Origin: Pycnococcus provasolii
Taxonomy: Eukaryota > Chlorophyta > Pseudoscourfieldiophyceae > Pseudoscourfieldiales > Pycnococcaceae
Reading direction: 5' to 3'
Assembly: GCA_938743325.2 (NCBI GenBank)
Contig: OW568869.1
Coordinates: forward strand, 1 to 64,000
DNA length: 64,000 nt
Under the pieces are notes generated by a model, which saw nothing but the letters and a program-made list of their open reading frames with translations, had not been told where the DNA came from and ran no database searches. Below, one piece after another: positions 8,546 through 18,192 of the stretch; position 1 is the stretch's first letter; every line of letters starts with the position of its first letter. The translations under genes and the position numbers were made by a program.

Positions 8546-11500
8546 ATGCCGGCGACATGCCGTTGGACCGCGCTCTTTCAGGTTGTTGTGCTCGTTCGGG
8601 GCGTCGTCACGGTGGCCGCGGCGCCCGTCTTGCAGCAGCATGAAGCGGCACCGTCTTCGTCTTCAAGCTTGTTCTGGGGGACCAACGAGCTTGCGAGGCA
8701 CGTGCTTGACGCACACGCACGCGCGAGGTGCAACGACGGCATGCCGGCGGCATACTACAGCGACATGGCGGCGAAAAACAGGCGCGGCGATTACAGCAAG
8801 GTTCTCGTGCTACTGCAAGGGGGAGGGCAGTGTTACAATCTTCGAAGCTGCACATCGCGTGTGGCAACCATGGCGCGTGCCAAGACAGGCGAAAACGGGT
8901 ACATGCAAGGGTACGACGAAACGAGACCGTCGAGTGTGGAGATGTGGCCAAAACGGCTAGCCGTCACCGGAGTGCTCAGCACTTCCAAGAGTGTTAATCC
9001 TGTATTCCACGACTGGCTGCACGTCTTCATACCGTACTGCAGCAGTGACATGCACACGGGACGAACCTGTGAGACGACGGCTTCCAAGACGCAGTCAACG
9101 CCGAGCGACACGGCCCTGCAGTCATACAACCTGCTCCACACAAACGCCACCGCGACGGGATTCTGCGGTGCTTACATTGTGGATGCCGTGCTTGATGAGT
9201 TGTACGGCACGCTGAAAGAGTTCAAGCAGGTTGTTCTCGCCGGTCTTAGTGCCGGAGGCGTGGGCGCAGTCTATCACACAAGTGCGTGGAGGAGACGACT
9301 TCCCGCAAGTGTCGACGTGAAGGTGCTTGCTGACAGTGCGTGGTTCCCAGCCGTGTCTAGACTAGAAAGCTACGGACAGCAAGATGGCTCGGGAGTCCAA
9401 GAGCAGCGCCATATCATCAGAGACGCGGCGAAGGCTTGGGGAACCTTGCCAGTAAATTCTGCGTGTGAAGCAGACGCCGTCGCGCGTGTTGGACGTGGCG
9501 ATTCCGCACGTGGCGCTTGCCTACTTTTGGAGTTTGCGCTTCCGCACCTAAATGTTCCCGCCTGGATCTTTCAGGGCTTGTACGACGCCTACTTTGCGCT
9601 TCCAGAGACGGGACGCCTGTCGAGCACCTTCCTCTCTGCTAACACGGTATTCTCGAATCTCAACTTCGTGCTATGGCTGCAGGAGTACGGAGAAATCTCC
9701 AGACATGCTCTCGAGCGCGCGCTTATCGATGCGCGCAGCGCGAATCACAGCATATTTGCACCCTCGTGTGTGCTGCACGGCACCATGTACCACAGCGCAC
9801 GCAGTCTCACACGAGAGCTCCCCGTCGATCGAGCAACAGGTTTGCCTGATTGGAAAGGACACGTGAACACACGCATTGGTAAAGCGCCAAGGCAGGTTGA
9901 TGTGCGCCGCTCAACCGCTGGGATGGACTTTGCTCATCTGGCGAAAGATCCCGCGCGTGTACTCAATGACATGCGCATCGGAAATACTTACGCACTTGAC
10001 CACCTCGCCGCATTCGTCAACGGTAAGGCGATGTCAATGACCTTGGACAATTGCTCCACAGTGAACTGCAATCCAACATGCGGTGCCGCGATGCGCCTGC
10101 CATACGAAACGGCGCCATCACTCGAAATTACCGCTGACTCGTCTACGTTTGAGGTGTTCGTTGCGATTCTGTCGATTGTGGTGATCGCCGGATCCTTCCT
10201 TTTGGACTTTTTGGCTAGCGTGCTCGGTCTCCTTCGAGTCAGGACGTGGACAAGAGTGTTTGAAGCGGCAACACCAGCACGGGAACATATGATGGGCCAA
10301 GCATCACAACCAGCTACAGGAGATGTCGAGCTGGGCGCTGTCATCCCTCGTAAAACCATAAGGGTACAAATGTCACTGCAGGTGCATGATGAGTCTGCAG
10401 ATCTCACGCAAATTCCATATCCGATTCAGCTCTTGCGCCTAACCTACGTGGTACCCGATCGAAAGGACAAAACAAAGGAAATCAGCCTCCTTAACGACGT
10501 CACGCTCGATCTAAGAGGGTCAGGTCTCGTCGCGGTGATGGGCGCGTCCGGCTGTGGTAAGAGCACTCTCATCGAGCTCATCTGTGGCCGCAGGAAAACA
10601 GGAACGATGCGTGGCGTCATGCTGCGTAATTCGCTTCCTTCGACGCCCGAGCGTGACGCAGCTCTCAGCGATACCATGGGTTATGTACCGCAATTTGAAT
10701 TCAGCAGTTACCCGAGTCTCACGGTGTACGAGACGCTGCTCTATGAGATGTGCTGCTCGGAACGCTTTACCAACCGAAATTTAGAATGGTGCAGCGAGCG
10801 CGTGTTTTCCACACTAAAGCTTGTCCAGCTAGAACAATTAGCAGGCACGCGCGTTGGCGGCGGCGGAGGTACTGGAGGGCTTTCGGGTGGCCAACGCCGA
10901 CGTCTTAGCGTTGCCAAGGAACTCTTGCACAGGCCAGTGCACCTCATTGCCGACGAGCCAACAAGTGGGCTGGACGCGAGCTCAACCATTCAGCTTGTTG
11001 ACAGTCTTTACAACGTGTCAACGCACGGCCACTCTCTGACGATGACGATACACCAACCGAGAGAGGAGGCGTTTGAGTCATTCACAACTCTGATAATCAT
11101 GACGAAGGGTCGTGTCGCCTACTGTGGCGGCGTGGTCCCCGCGATCAAGCATTTCAACGAGCTACTGTTGACGTACATCGGCGTTGGCGAGGGGGCAACC
11201 ATGAGCAATCCTGCAAACATGATCATCGATGTTGTCACCAATCTCGACAAGGAAATGCAGCGCGCCATCGTCGAAAAGAATATCCCGCATCAAAAGGAGC
11301 AGCAGAAGCTGGTGCTCGACGAATTTCTCAGTAACATCGCCCTGAGTGGAGACAATCTGGACGACGACGAGATTGCAGAAGCGCTTGAACCCCTTGCCCA
11401 GGAGTACACGCTCAACGGTTCTTATGACATCGCGCCACCGATGGAGCATGACGAGCACGACGACAAGGAAACGTTCCAAGATCGCTTAAAGGATGCCAAA

Positions 11501-13054
11501 TCCAGAATCATCCGCAACGCAGCCGAAGCGAAAAATTCTTTGCTTCACGGCAAATCATGGGCAAGAAAAAAGGCGCAGGAGACGGCGGAAAGGCTTCAGA
11601 ATACACTCGAAGCGATGCGGGCATTTCCGATGATGAGGAAGCTTAGACAAGATCGCGTCGTGATGGACATGATGCAAAGTCGTGCGATTTCTCGACAGCA
11701 CACGCAACTTATGAAGGCACGAAAGAATCGCACCTGGAGGGATGGTCTGGTCGCGTTCTCAAACATCAGTGCCACGGTTCATGGTCGGCTCTTCCATACT
11801 CTTCTTCACCAGGGCATTAGCGGCGAGGTGGTGTCGAGCTATATGGTCACCTTGACGGTCACACTCATCATTGGGATTACATTCTGGGACATTGACCGAG
11901 GTTCCGCCGGCTTGCTGAATGGGATGACTGCATACTTCTTGTTTCTTCTTTTTCCGCCGGTGTCCCGACTGATGCTGCTCGACAACACTGCTCGACTTCT
12001 CGCGAACCATCGCGTGAGCAGAGGCGCGGGGAATGAGGAGTCTGTGCACTTTGCCCTGAGCCTTAGCATATTTATGAATTGCACGAGTTGGATATTTTTA
12101 GCCATGGCGACTCTGCTGTTTCTGATTATGACGGGGCTTCCGACATCGGCGTGGCTGCAACTGGTGCTCGTGCTCGTGCTGTCGGAGTCTGTGATGGCTG
12201 CGATGCTGAGCGTCATCTCCGCGGTAATGCCAAATTCCATGAGGTTTGTCGTCGGCACATTTGCCGGTATGACGAATGGCTGGATGAGTGGCGCAGTCGT
12301 CCAGTACGGCGGGATGCACGCCATCTACCGTTGGATTGCGTGGATCACGCCGTCCAGCTACGCTCGTTGCCTTGGTATGATTGCGCTGTTCTCAGGTCGA
12401 CGGATTGACTGCGACGGAGATGGGAATGCTGCTCCTCCGGCCGTCGCAGGTGACGACGGCACGGCGCCACAAGCTGGTCTTGCCGGCTCTTTCCCCGTTC
12501 TACGCAATGCATGTCAGTACACGGATGCCTTTCAAATCTTGCAGCAGTTTAGCGCGAGCGATGCCCAGTTGGCTTGGGTGATTGATCACATGTTCGAAGC
12601 CCTCTTGATTTTACTCGTGCAGCTTCTCTTCTGGCGAGCCATGCTTATCGTCGTGCTCTACGCCGAGCAGATTGTCGGTGGAGGCTTGAAACGCGAGCCG
12701 TACTCCAAGCTCGTCTACGATCTTTTGCAAGCTTGCAGAGGCAATCGGCAGATTTCCGAAACGGCGGTGCGCGCGCAAGCTGCCCGTACGCTTCAAACGA
12801 AACTGTTTCTAAAGAAGTACCAAAAATTTCTCGAGGGTCATATTCCTGAAACGTATCGGGTGAAAACGCTCATGATGAGAGCTTTTCAGATCGAGGGCAT
12901 CGGCCTTGTTGATCTCGATATTTCGTCAACAGGACTCAAGGCGCTCATGCACGCGCGCTTTGTTGGCGCCTGCAACGACTATGCGATGGAAATTAAAAAA
13001 GCCGCCTCTGCCGCCTCTGCGGCGCTGAGCAGCAGCGTGTTCTCCTCCTCCTAG
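8546..13054 (+). CDS. Notum/pectin-acetylesterase hydrolase fused to ABCG half-transporter
   Basis: One uninterrupted frame of 1,502 residues. Residues 1-28 resemble a signal peptide. Residues about 55-520 are a Notum/PAE-family serine hydrolase: LLQGGGQCYN, FIPYCSSDMHTG, the nucleophile in GLSAGGVGA (about S235), LYDAYF (about D347) and VLHGTMYH (about H411). A membrane span follows at about 535-562. The ABCG nucleotide-binding domain comes next, with Walker A GASGCGKST (about 666), LSGGQRRRLS, Walker B LIADEPTSGLD and H-loop TIHQP, and then an ABC2 membrane domain with six or so spans. The order NBD before TMD is that of ABCG. The layout puts the esterase on the lumenal or external face. 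The 5' 423 bases lie in the inverted-repeat arm. Deacylation coupled to export of the product is inferred, not shown. Whether the fusion is made as one protein is untested. Confidence 0.9.
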   Translation: MPATCRWTALFQVVVLVRGVVTVAAAPVLQQHEAAPSSSSSLFWGTNELARHVLDAHARARCNDGMPAAYYSDMAAKNRRGDYSKVLVLLQGGGQCYNLRSCTSRVATMARAKTGENGYMQGYDETRPSSVEMWPKRLAVTGVLSTSKSVNPVFHDWLHVFIPYCSSDMHTGRTCETTASKTQSTPSDTALQSYNLLHTNATATGFCGAYIVDAVLDELYGTLKEFKQVVLAGLSAGGVGAVYHTSAWRRRLPASVDVKVLADSAWFPAVSRLESYGQQDGSGVQEQRHIIRDAAKAWGTLPVNSACEADAVARVGRGDSARGACLLLEFALPHLNVPAWIFQGLYDAYFALPETGRLSSTFLSANTVFSNLNFVLWLQEYGEISRHALERALIDARSANHSIFAPSCVLHGTMYHSARSLTRELPVDRATGLPDWKGHVNTRIGKAPRQVDVRRSTAGMDFAHLAKDPARVLNDMRIGNTYALDHLAAFVNGKAMSMTLDNCSTVNCNPTCGAAMRLPYETAPSLEITADSSTFEVFVAILSIVVIAGSFLLDFLASVLGLLRVRTWTRVFEAATPAREHMMGQASQPATGDVELGAVIPRKTIRVQMSLQVHDESADLTQIPYPIQLLRLTYVVPDRKDKTKEISLLNDVTLDLRGSGLVAVMGASGCGKSTLIELICGRRKTGTMRGVMLRNSLPSTPERDAALSDTMGYVPQFEFSSYPSLTVYETLLYEMCCSERFTNRNLEWCSERVFSTLKLVQLEQLAGTRVGGGGGTGGLSGGQRRRLSVAKELLHRPVHLIADEPTSGLDASSTIQLVDSLYNVSTHGHSLTMTIHQPREEAFESFTTLIIMTKGRVAYCGGVVPAIKHFNELLLTYIGVGEGATMSNPANMIIDVVTNLDKEMQRAIVEKNIPHQKEQQKLVLDEFLSNIALSGDNLDDDEIAEALEPLAQEYTLNGSYDIAPPMEHDEHDDKETFQDRLKDAKSRIIRNAAEAKNSLLHGKSWARKKAQETAERLQNTLEAMRAFPMMRKLRQDRVVMDMMQSRAISRQHTQLMKARKNRTWRDGLVAFSNISATVHGRLFHTLLHQGISGEVVSSYMVTLTVTLIIGITFWDIDRGSAGLLNGMTAYFLFLLFPPVSRLMLLDNTARLLANHRVSRGAGNEESVHFALSLSIFMNCTSWIFLAMATLLFLIMTGLPTSAWLQLVLVLVLSESVMAAMLSVISAVMPNSMRFVVGTFAGMTNGWMSGAVVQYGGMHAIYRWIAWITPSSYARCLGMIALFSGRRIDCDGDGNAAPPAVAGDDGTAPQAGLAGSFPVLRNACQYTDAFQILQQFSASDAQLAWVIDHMFEALLILLVQLLFWRAMLIVVLYAEQIVGGGLKREPYSKLVYDLLQACRGNRQISETAVRAQAARTLQTKLFLKKYQKFLEGHIPETYRVKTLMMRAFQIEGIGLVDLDISSTGLKALMHARFVGACNDYAMEIKKAASAASAALSSSVFSSS

Positions 13055-13155
13055 TTAGAGAATTTCCAAGGCGCGTGTTGAAGAAACTTCTTAGTAACAA
13101 ATGATATGTATGTACACTGATGGGAGATGCCAGCAGAGAATGTGTGTGGATGAGT

Positions 13156-13578
13156 GGTGACGGCTAGCCGTTTTGGCCACATCTCCACACTCGACGGTCT
13201 CGTTTCGTCGTACCCTTGCATGTACCCGTTTTCGCCTGTCTTGGCACGCGCCATGGTTGCCACACGCGACGTGCTTGACGCACACGCACGCGCGAGGTGC
13301 AACGACGGCATGCCGGCGGCATACTACAGCGACATGGCGGCGAAAAACAGGCGCGGCGATTACAGCAAGGTTCTCGTGCTACTGCAAGGGGGAGGGCAGT
13401 GTTACAATCTTCGAAGCTGCACGTGCCTCGCAAGCTCGTTGGTCCCCCAGAACAAGCTTGAAGACGAAGACGGTGCCGCTTCATGCTGCTGCAAGACGGG
13501 CGCCGCGGCCACCGTGACGACGCCCCGAACGAGCACAACAACCTGAAAGAGCGCGGTCCAACGGCATGTCGCCGGCAT
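13156..13578 (-). pseudogene. Notum-ABCG 5'-end fragment, internally rearranged
   Basis: The ATG at 13578 reproduces the signal peptide and the first 50 or so residues of the Notum domain. The frame then enters the flipped 146-bp block and stops near 13402. Homology to the parent resumes beyond the block and ends at 13156, the arm boundary. It cannot make an enzyme. Confidence 0.9.
13274..13419. repeat. 146-bp microinversion inside the right arm
   Basis: This block matches 8705-8850 in the same orientation, whereas the rest of the arm is inverted. It is bounded by CGACGTG on the left and CACGTGCC on the right; in the left arm the equivalent edges are CACGTG and CACATCG. The inward-facing ACGTG words could have served as the exchange sites. 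The left-arm orientation keeps the Notum reading frame and its GGGQCYN motif, so the right-arm orientation is the derived one. Confidence 0.92.
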
Positions 13579-14227
13579 GGGCACGTGGGTGCGGGTATTG
13601 AGCGGCTCTTGACGTCAACGCCAGGTGTCAAGGGCGGAAAATTTGGAAAGGGCGGAAAATATCCATACCACCTAAGGATGGTCCATTCGGTTTTTAACGA
13701 ATCCAATTCGGTGTTACTCACAGCCCATTCGGGGTTCCCATTCGGCCCATTCGCAACGCTCTTCATTCGGCAGCGATGGCGCAGTGCGTGGCGGCGCAGC
13801 GGTGTGTCCTATGTCAGTGGTCCTCGATGACGTTCACCACTGCTTCGTGAAAACCCTGCTCAGCTTGGTCGTCGTCGGGCAGCTCGTCGGTTGCGGCATC
13901 ATCGCCAAGTTCGTCCGCGGCAGCTACATGGTTGGCACTTGGCAGCCACACGGTTGGCAGCGTTGCGCTCTTCCTGCTCAGCAACAAAACGCGCGTGCTC
14001 GTCTCGCACAAAGGAGAACTTTCGCTGTTCGCTGTTCGCGTTTGCCTTGTTTGCCTTTTTCCTTTCATTCTCTGCAGGTACACGGCAGCGCTTTTTATTT
14101 TTTTTTATTTTTATGCCGTTCGTCGCTTATTGTTGTGAGTTATAGCGCTTATTTCGTTCGGGCAAAAAAAAAGAATGGTCCTTGCAGCTAAGTGAATCGA
14201 AGTTTCGTCCGTTATTTTGTCGAGTAA

Positions 14228-14308
14228 TAATGATACTGACGCTCTATCCACTGAGCTAAGGAGGCATTGGTACCTCCTGTGGGGTTCGAACCCACGACCG
14301 TCAGATAG
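14228..14308 (-). tRNA. Circularly permuted tRNA-Met(CAU) candidate, right copy
   Basis: The sequence and permuted order match 7816-7896 in the opposite orientation. The 3' half occupies about 14307-14268 and the 5' half 14265-14230, with the anticodon at 14232-14230. It lies about 150 bases upstream of KRI1 and transcribes away from it. A run of nine A (T on the tRNA strand) at about 14164-14172 is the matching terminator. Confidence 0.8.
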
Positions 14309-14456
14309 TTTCTGATTGAACAGGTATCCTCAATTTCCATGTGACAGACATCTCATTGCGCATCGTGATCTTCATTCTTTACGTACTTTTTGACGCACGT
14401 GTGTTTGTTCCCGCCGCCATCCATCCGCCATTCCGTCACAAAAGCTCACAAGTCGT

Positions 14457-16532
14457 ATGGCACCTGCTGCACGAAATAAGCGCGCAATCTTCGACGACGA
14501 CGACGACGACGACTCTTCTTCACACTCGGAAGGAGAAGACGAACTCGCAAAAGAAGAAGAACCTGAAGAAGAAGAAGAACCTCTCTTAAAGTTGAACGAG
14601 TCGTACGCGAAGCGCTTCGAGCACAATGCCGAGCGTGAGGAGCTGCAGCGCCTCGAGGCAAAGTACCCGGACATGGCGAGTGGTGCGTCACGCAAGCGTC
14701 GCGTGGAAAAGGAGCGAAAACGTGACGACGACGATGCCGCCTCAGATTCGTCGGAGGAGGAGGAGGAGGATGACGGCGTCGTGAATCCAAAGCAGCAGGT
14801 GAAGTTCCTTGAGGCGCTTGTGAAGCTTCGCAAGCGTGACCCCACCATCTACGAGCAGGACGCGACGCTTTTCGAAGACGACGACGACAACGAAGACGAC
14901 GACGAAAATGGCCGAAAAGAAAAAAAGAAATCGCTACGTCTTCGCGAAATGTTGGCGCGAGACGCACAAAAAACAGCTGAAGTCGGAGTCTCCTCCGACT
15001 CCGACTCTGAAAATGAAAATGATGAAGCCACACGACGAACATACCACGACGAGCAGGAGGCGCTTCGTGCGTCATTCAAGAGCGCTGCTGCGGATGATGA
15101 TGCCAACACTCAACTTCTCGAGCTCAAGAAGTCCAAGCAAAAAGATGCTGCTCCTTCATCATCCTACCCGTCTCAGCTGATGGACACGTACTACGGCAAG
15201 TCTGCAGAGAAGCTTGACGCCGACGAGCGCTTTCTGCGTGACTACATCCTAAATCGTGGATGGATGGAAAAGGATGACGACGACGACGACGACGACGACG
15301 GTTCCGACTCCTCAGACGTCTCGCACTCCTCCGACGTCTCCTCCGACTTTGACGATCACGAAGCCTTTGAGAGGCAGTATAACTTCCGCTACGAGGAGGG
15401 ACCGGAGGCGCACACCATCACATCGCATCCACGCCACGTCGAAGGAAGCCTTCGTGCAGAGGACACGCGGAGAAAGGATGCTCGTGCACGCAAGAAGGAC
15501 TCTAAGGAGAACCAGGAGCGTGAGCGCCTCGCACTTTTGCAGAAACGTGACCTGAAGAGGCGCGTCAACCAGGTGAAGGTGGTCGCGGGTGGCATCGAAG
15601 ACAAGGACAAGGTTGCCAAGGCTAGCCTCAAGGCGATGCTCGTCGACGACGGCGCGTTCAACCCAAAAGCTCACGACGACATGATGGCACGCCTGTTTGA
15701 CGACGACTACTACGGTGCGGAGGATGAAGACGAAGACGGCATGGGTGCTCTGGAGGCGTTGGATGACGACGACGACGAGGAGGAGGAGGAGTACGACGAG
15801 GAGGAGGAGGAGGCGAAGAACGATGATGTGGGACCCTCGCCTTCAGCAGAAGAACCTCCAACAGAACCGTCAAGACGCCAGAGAAAGAAAAATGCATCCC
15901 GACGTAAGCAGAAAAACAGACAGCAGCCGCATAACGACGATCCGCTGCTGCGCAGTGTGTTGGCTGTCGACGACCCATCGCAAGCAAACACGTCCTCCTC
16001 CTTTGTTCGATTTCCCTACAAAGATGTCATTGCGCAGGACTATGCCTGCACAGCGGTGGATGTGCTGACGATGTCCGACAAGGAGCTGAACCAGGTGGTT
16101 TCGCTGAAAAAGCTCGTGCCATACGCGGATGACGACATGAAAGTTGTGAAACGCGCAAAGAAAATCAAAAAGCATCTCGATAAGCTTGCATCGTATCGCG
16201 ACGAGAATGACGACATCGACGACGACAACGACGACGACGGCGAAGATGTGGTTCGAAAAAAGCGTACTTCCAAAAAAGAACGCCGACGCAAGGCTCGCGG
16301 TGACAGTATTCCAGAAGTGGAGAAGAAGAAGAAGAGCGAGCCTTCGTCGTCGAAGGAACCGAAGAAGCCTTCGTCGTCAAAGGAATCAAAGAAGAAGGAA
16401 TCGCGCAGCTTGAAGAAGGAGGAGCAGAAAAAACGCAAGGCGGAGGATGCTGCCCGGAAGGATCGCCTTTCAGCATTCGAGGTGCCAACACTGAAGAAGA
16501 GAAGGCAGGAGCCGTTGTTGAAGCTCTTCTAG
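14457..16532 (+). CDS. KRI1: KRI1-like ribosome biogenesis factor
   Basis: The product is 691 residues, highly charged, with long Asp/Glu runs. Family motifs are seen in order: GKSAEKLDADERFLRDYILN followed by GWMEKD; the RYEEGP to RRKDARARKKDSKE block; the KAMLVDDGAFNPKAHDDMM region; and near the C-terminus FVRFPYKDVIAQDY followed by SDKELNQVVSLKKLVPY, which is the Kri1 C-terminal domain. The tail is Lys/Glu-rich and probably nucleolar-targeting. Kri1 works with Krr1 in 40S subunit assembly. Its first 144 coding bases lie in the right inverted-repeat arm, so its promoter and N-terminus are duplicated at 7524-8968. TTC/GAA repeats encode most of the acidic runs. Confidence 0.92.
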   Translation: MAPAARNKRAIFDDDDDDDSSSHSEGEDELAKEEEPEEEEEPLLKLNESYAKRFEHNAEREELQRLEAKYPDMASGASRKRRVEKERKRDDDDAASDSSEEEEEDDGVVNPKQQVKFLEALVKLRKRDPTIYEQDATLFEDDDDNEDDDENGRKEKKKSLRLREMLARDAQKTAEVGVSSDSDSENENDEATRRTYHDEQEALRASFKSAAADDDANTQLLELKKSKQKDAAPSSSYPSQLMDTYYGKSAEKLDADERFLRDYILNRGWMEKDDDDDDDDDGSDSSDVSHSSDVSSDFDDHEAFERQYNFRYEEGPEAHTITSHPRHVEGSLRAEDTRRKDARARKKDSKENQERERLALLQKRDLKRRVNQVKVVAGGIEDKDKVAKASLKAMLVDDGAFNPKAHDDMMARLFDDDYYGAEDEDEDGMGALEALDDDDDEEEEEYDEEEEEAKNDDVGPSPSAEEPPTEPSRRQRKKNASRRKQKNRQQPHNDDPLLRSVLAVDDPSQANTSSSFVRFPYKDVIAQDYACTAVDVLTMSDKELNQVVSLKKLVPYADDDMKVVKRAKKIKKHLDKLASYRDENDDIDDDNDDDGEDVVRKKRTSKKERRRKARGDSIPEVEKKKKSEPSSSKEPKKPSSSKESKKKESRSLKKEEQKKRKAEDAARKDRLSAFEVPTLKKRRQEPLLKLF

Positions 16533-16572
16533 TTATAAAATTTCTTGACTTTGATATTTTTTAATAATGATT

Positions 16573-18192
16573 TTATGCGGCGGCGGCGGCTGCCACCGGT
16601 ACCAACCCACCTACTCCATACATGTGCTCCTTCTTGCCGCCCCCAAAATTCCCGTCATCATTATCATCACAATCACAACACACAAGGTGCGCAAACACCT
16701 TGTCCACAGTCTCTTTCGCATCGCTCGCATACAGAAATCCCCCATGCTCCCACTCCCCCTTGCTGATGAGCACGGCACCAGGCATGCGCTCTCGCACGTA
16801 CGCCTCCACCTCCGCGCTTGGCACAATCGCATCCTTGCCGCTCACGAGCACGAGCGTGCTGGAGTCGCCGGGACATTCGTTCCTCAGCTCCGTTCCATTC
16901 GGGTCGAACAGCAGCTCTGTGAAGTACGTCTTCCTGCGCACGACAAACTGGTGGCTGAGATCCGTGCGAACCAGCAGGCACTGGTACGCATCCTGAAAGC
17001 GACCCTCTCTCACCTGCGTCAGGCTCCACGAGAGCGCGCTCTGCAGGCTCTTCAGCTCGTCGCCCCAAAAGAAGCGCATCCACTTCGTGAAAGCTGTGGG
17101 AAATGCAATCGGGTCGATGAGAGCCCGCCGCCTGACGAATCCCTTTGGCGCGATGCGGTGCAGCGCCGCCGAAACGCCGGTTCCCCAACTGTGTGCGATG
17201 AGGTCCACGCAGTGAGGCACGCGCGGCGCGGCGAGCGCCTGCTCGGCAAGCACGTCGCGGCATGCGGCTAGCAGTGACGATGCGATGCCGCGTGGGTTTG
17301 GAAAGTCGTGGTGCCGCCTCGCGAATCCGACGAGGTCAAACACCTCCGTGAGCGTGTCACGCTGGCTCACAATCGGCATCTCGGGGCAGACGACGTACCT
17401 GTTTGCAAATTCCGGCCCGGCGAAGCGCACAATCAGCGGAACGTACAGCGCAAGTCCCATGCCAAAGCCGTGCGCAAAGAGGATGGGAGGCGCGGTGGCG
17501 GCGACTCCGCCGGTCGGCGGCTTGACCCAAACGACGACGTCGCGGTGCTCCGGCAGGCTGCGAGGTCGGAACCCGTTCGCAAACAGGATGGCAGCCTTCA
17601 CCTTGTGCATCGCGTAGATGGCTGCGCGCATCGTAAGCGGCTTGTGCAGCGCGTGTATCGGCCCGCCGAGCAGGCACGTGTCTGGCCCGCGCGTGAAGAG
17701 CGCCTGCGGGTGCGGCGAGATGGGGTCGTGCGTGTCATCCCTCAGCGTGACGCCCATGCGTAGTTCAAGGGTGCGAAGCAGCTCCTCCGACTCGCGCACC
17801 ACCTCCGACGGGTACCCGTTCGTTTCGAAGTGGTCGCTCTTCGCGTACGTGAGGTACGCGCTGAGAACGTGAATCGCCTTGGAGCGAGGAATGTCCTGGA
17901 CCTCGCACCCGACGAACATGTCCTGGAGAAACTTGCGCGGATCTGGCGTGCCCACTGCGAGAAGCGTTCGTATGCGCCTCCTGTGCTCCGCGTCGTCGTG
18001 GTCCTCGTCGGGCGGGTACGCGTGCAGACTTTCGAGCGAGCTCTTCTGGTACGTGTGGCACAGGTACGCGAACAGCTCGACGCCCGCGACGCCTAACCCA
18101 AGCGCGGCGGCGTACGTGACGCGCGGGTCCTTGAGGCTGTGCCTGTACATCCGGCTCATTTGACGGTACCACGACTTTGCATGGTAGCCCAT
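16573..18192 (-). CDS. Alpha/beta-hydrolase with N-terminal membrane segment
   Basis: The product is 539 residues from the ATG at 18192. A membrane-like span is seen at about residues 27-48. The hydrolase fold shows ILFAHGFGMGL (oxyanion strand, about 237-247), the nucleophile elbow LIAHSWGTG (about S335), VSGKDAIVP for the acid, and EWEHGGFL for the histidine, so the triad is intact. The C-terminus ends in an alanine run encoded by a GCC/GCG repeat. Similar large algal hydrolases are often lipases or esterases, but no substrate can be named. It converges with KRI1, with only 40 bases between stop codons. Confidence 0.8.
   Translation of the reverse strand: MGYHAKSWYRQMSRMYRHSLKDPRVTYAAALGLGVAGVELFAYLCHTYQKSSLESLHAYPPDEDHDDAEHRRRIRTLLAVGTPDPRKFLQDMFVGCEVQDIPRSKAIHVLSAYLTYAKSDHFETNGYPSEVVRESEELLRTLELRMGVTLRDDTHDPISPHPQALFTRGPDTCLLGGPIHALHKPLTMRAAIYAMHKVKAAILFANGFRPRSLPEHRDVVVWVKPPTGGVAATAPPILFAHGFGMGLALYVPLIVRFAGPEFANRYVVCPEMPIVSQRDTLTEVFDLVGFARRHHDFPNPRGIASSLLAACRDVLAEQALAAPRVPHCVDLIAHSWGTGVSAALHRIAPKGFVRRRALIDPIAFPTAFTKWMRFFWGDELKSLQSALSWSLTQVREGRFQDAYQCLLVRTDLSHQFVVRRKTYFTELLFDPNGTELRNECPGDSSTLVLVSGKDAIVPSAEVEAYVRERMPGAVLISKGEWEHGGFLYASDAKETVDKVFAHLVCCDCDDNDDGNFGGGKKEHMYGVGGLVPVAAAAAA

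Larger units (their letters stand above)
7524..8968 (+). repeat. Left arm of 1,445-bp inverted repeat
   Basis: This arm is nearly identical, in reverse complement, to 13156-14600; paired positions add up to 22124 throughout. It contains the first 48 codons of KRI1 (minus strand), the permuted tRNA-Met candidate, the shared promoter region, and the 5' end of the Notum-ABCG gene. Differences seen are a few substitutions, small shifts in the GAA/TTC repeat coding for the Glu run, and the 146-bp flip described separately. The near identity implies a recent duplication or continuing gene conversion. The 4.2 kb between the arms is unique. Confidence 0.95.
13156..14600 (-). repeat. Right arm of 1,445-bp inverted repeat
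   Basis: This is the reverse complement of 7524-8968 with the same length. It holds the broken 5' copy of the Notum gene (minus strand), the second permuted tRNA, the shared promoter and the first 48 codons of the intact KRI1 gene. Since KRI1 is whole only at this end and Notum-ABCG is whole only at the other, the arm most simply arose when a block spanning their divergent 5' ends was copied in inverted orientation. Confidence 0.95.

Noticed and set aside
13154-13830. Several ORFs in the right arm
   Set aside because: They are chance or antisense frames over the copied Notum 5' end and its promoter, and their counterparts occur in the left arm.
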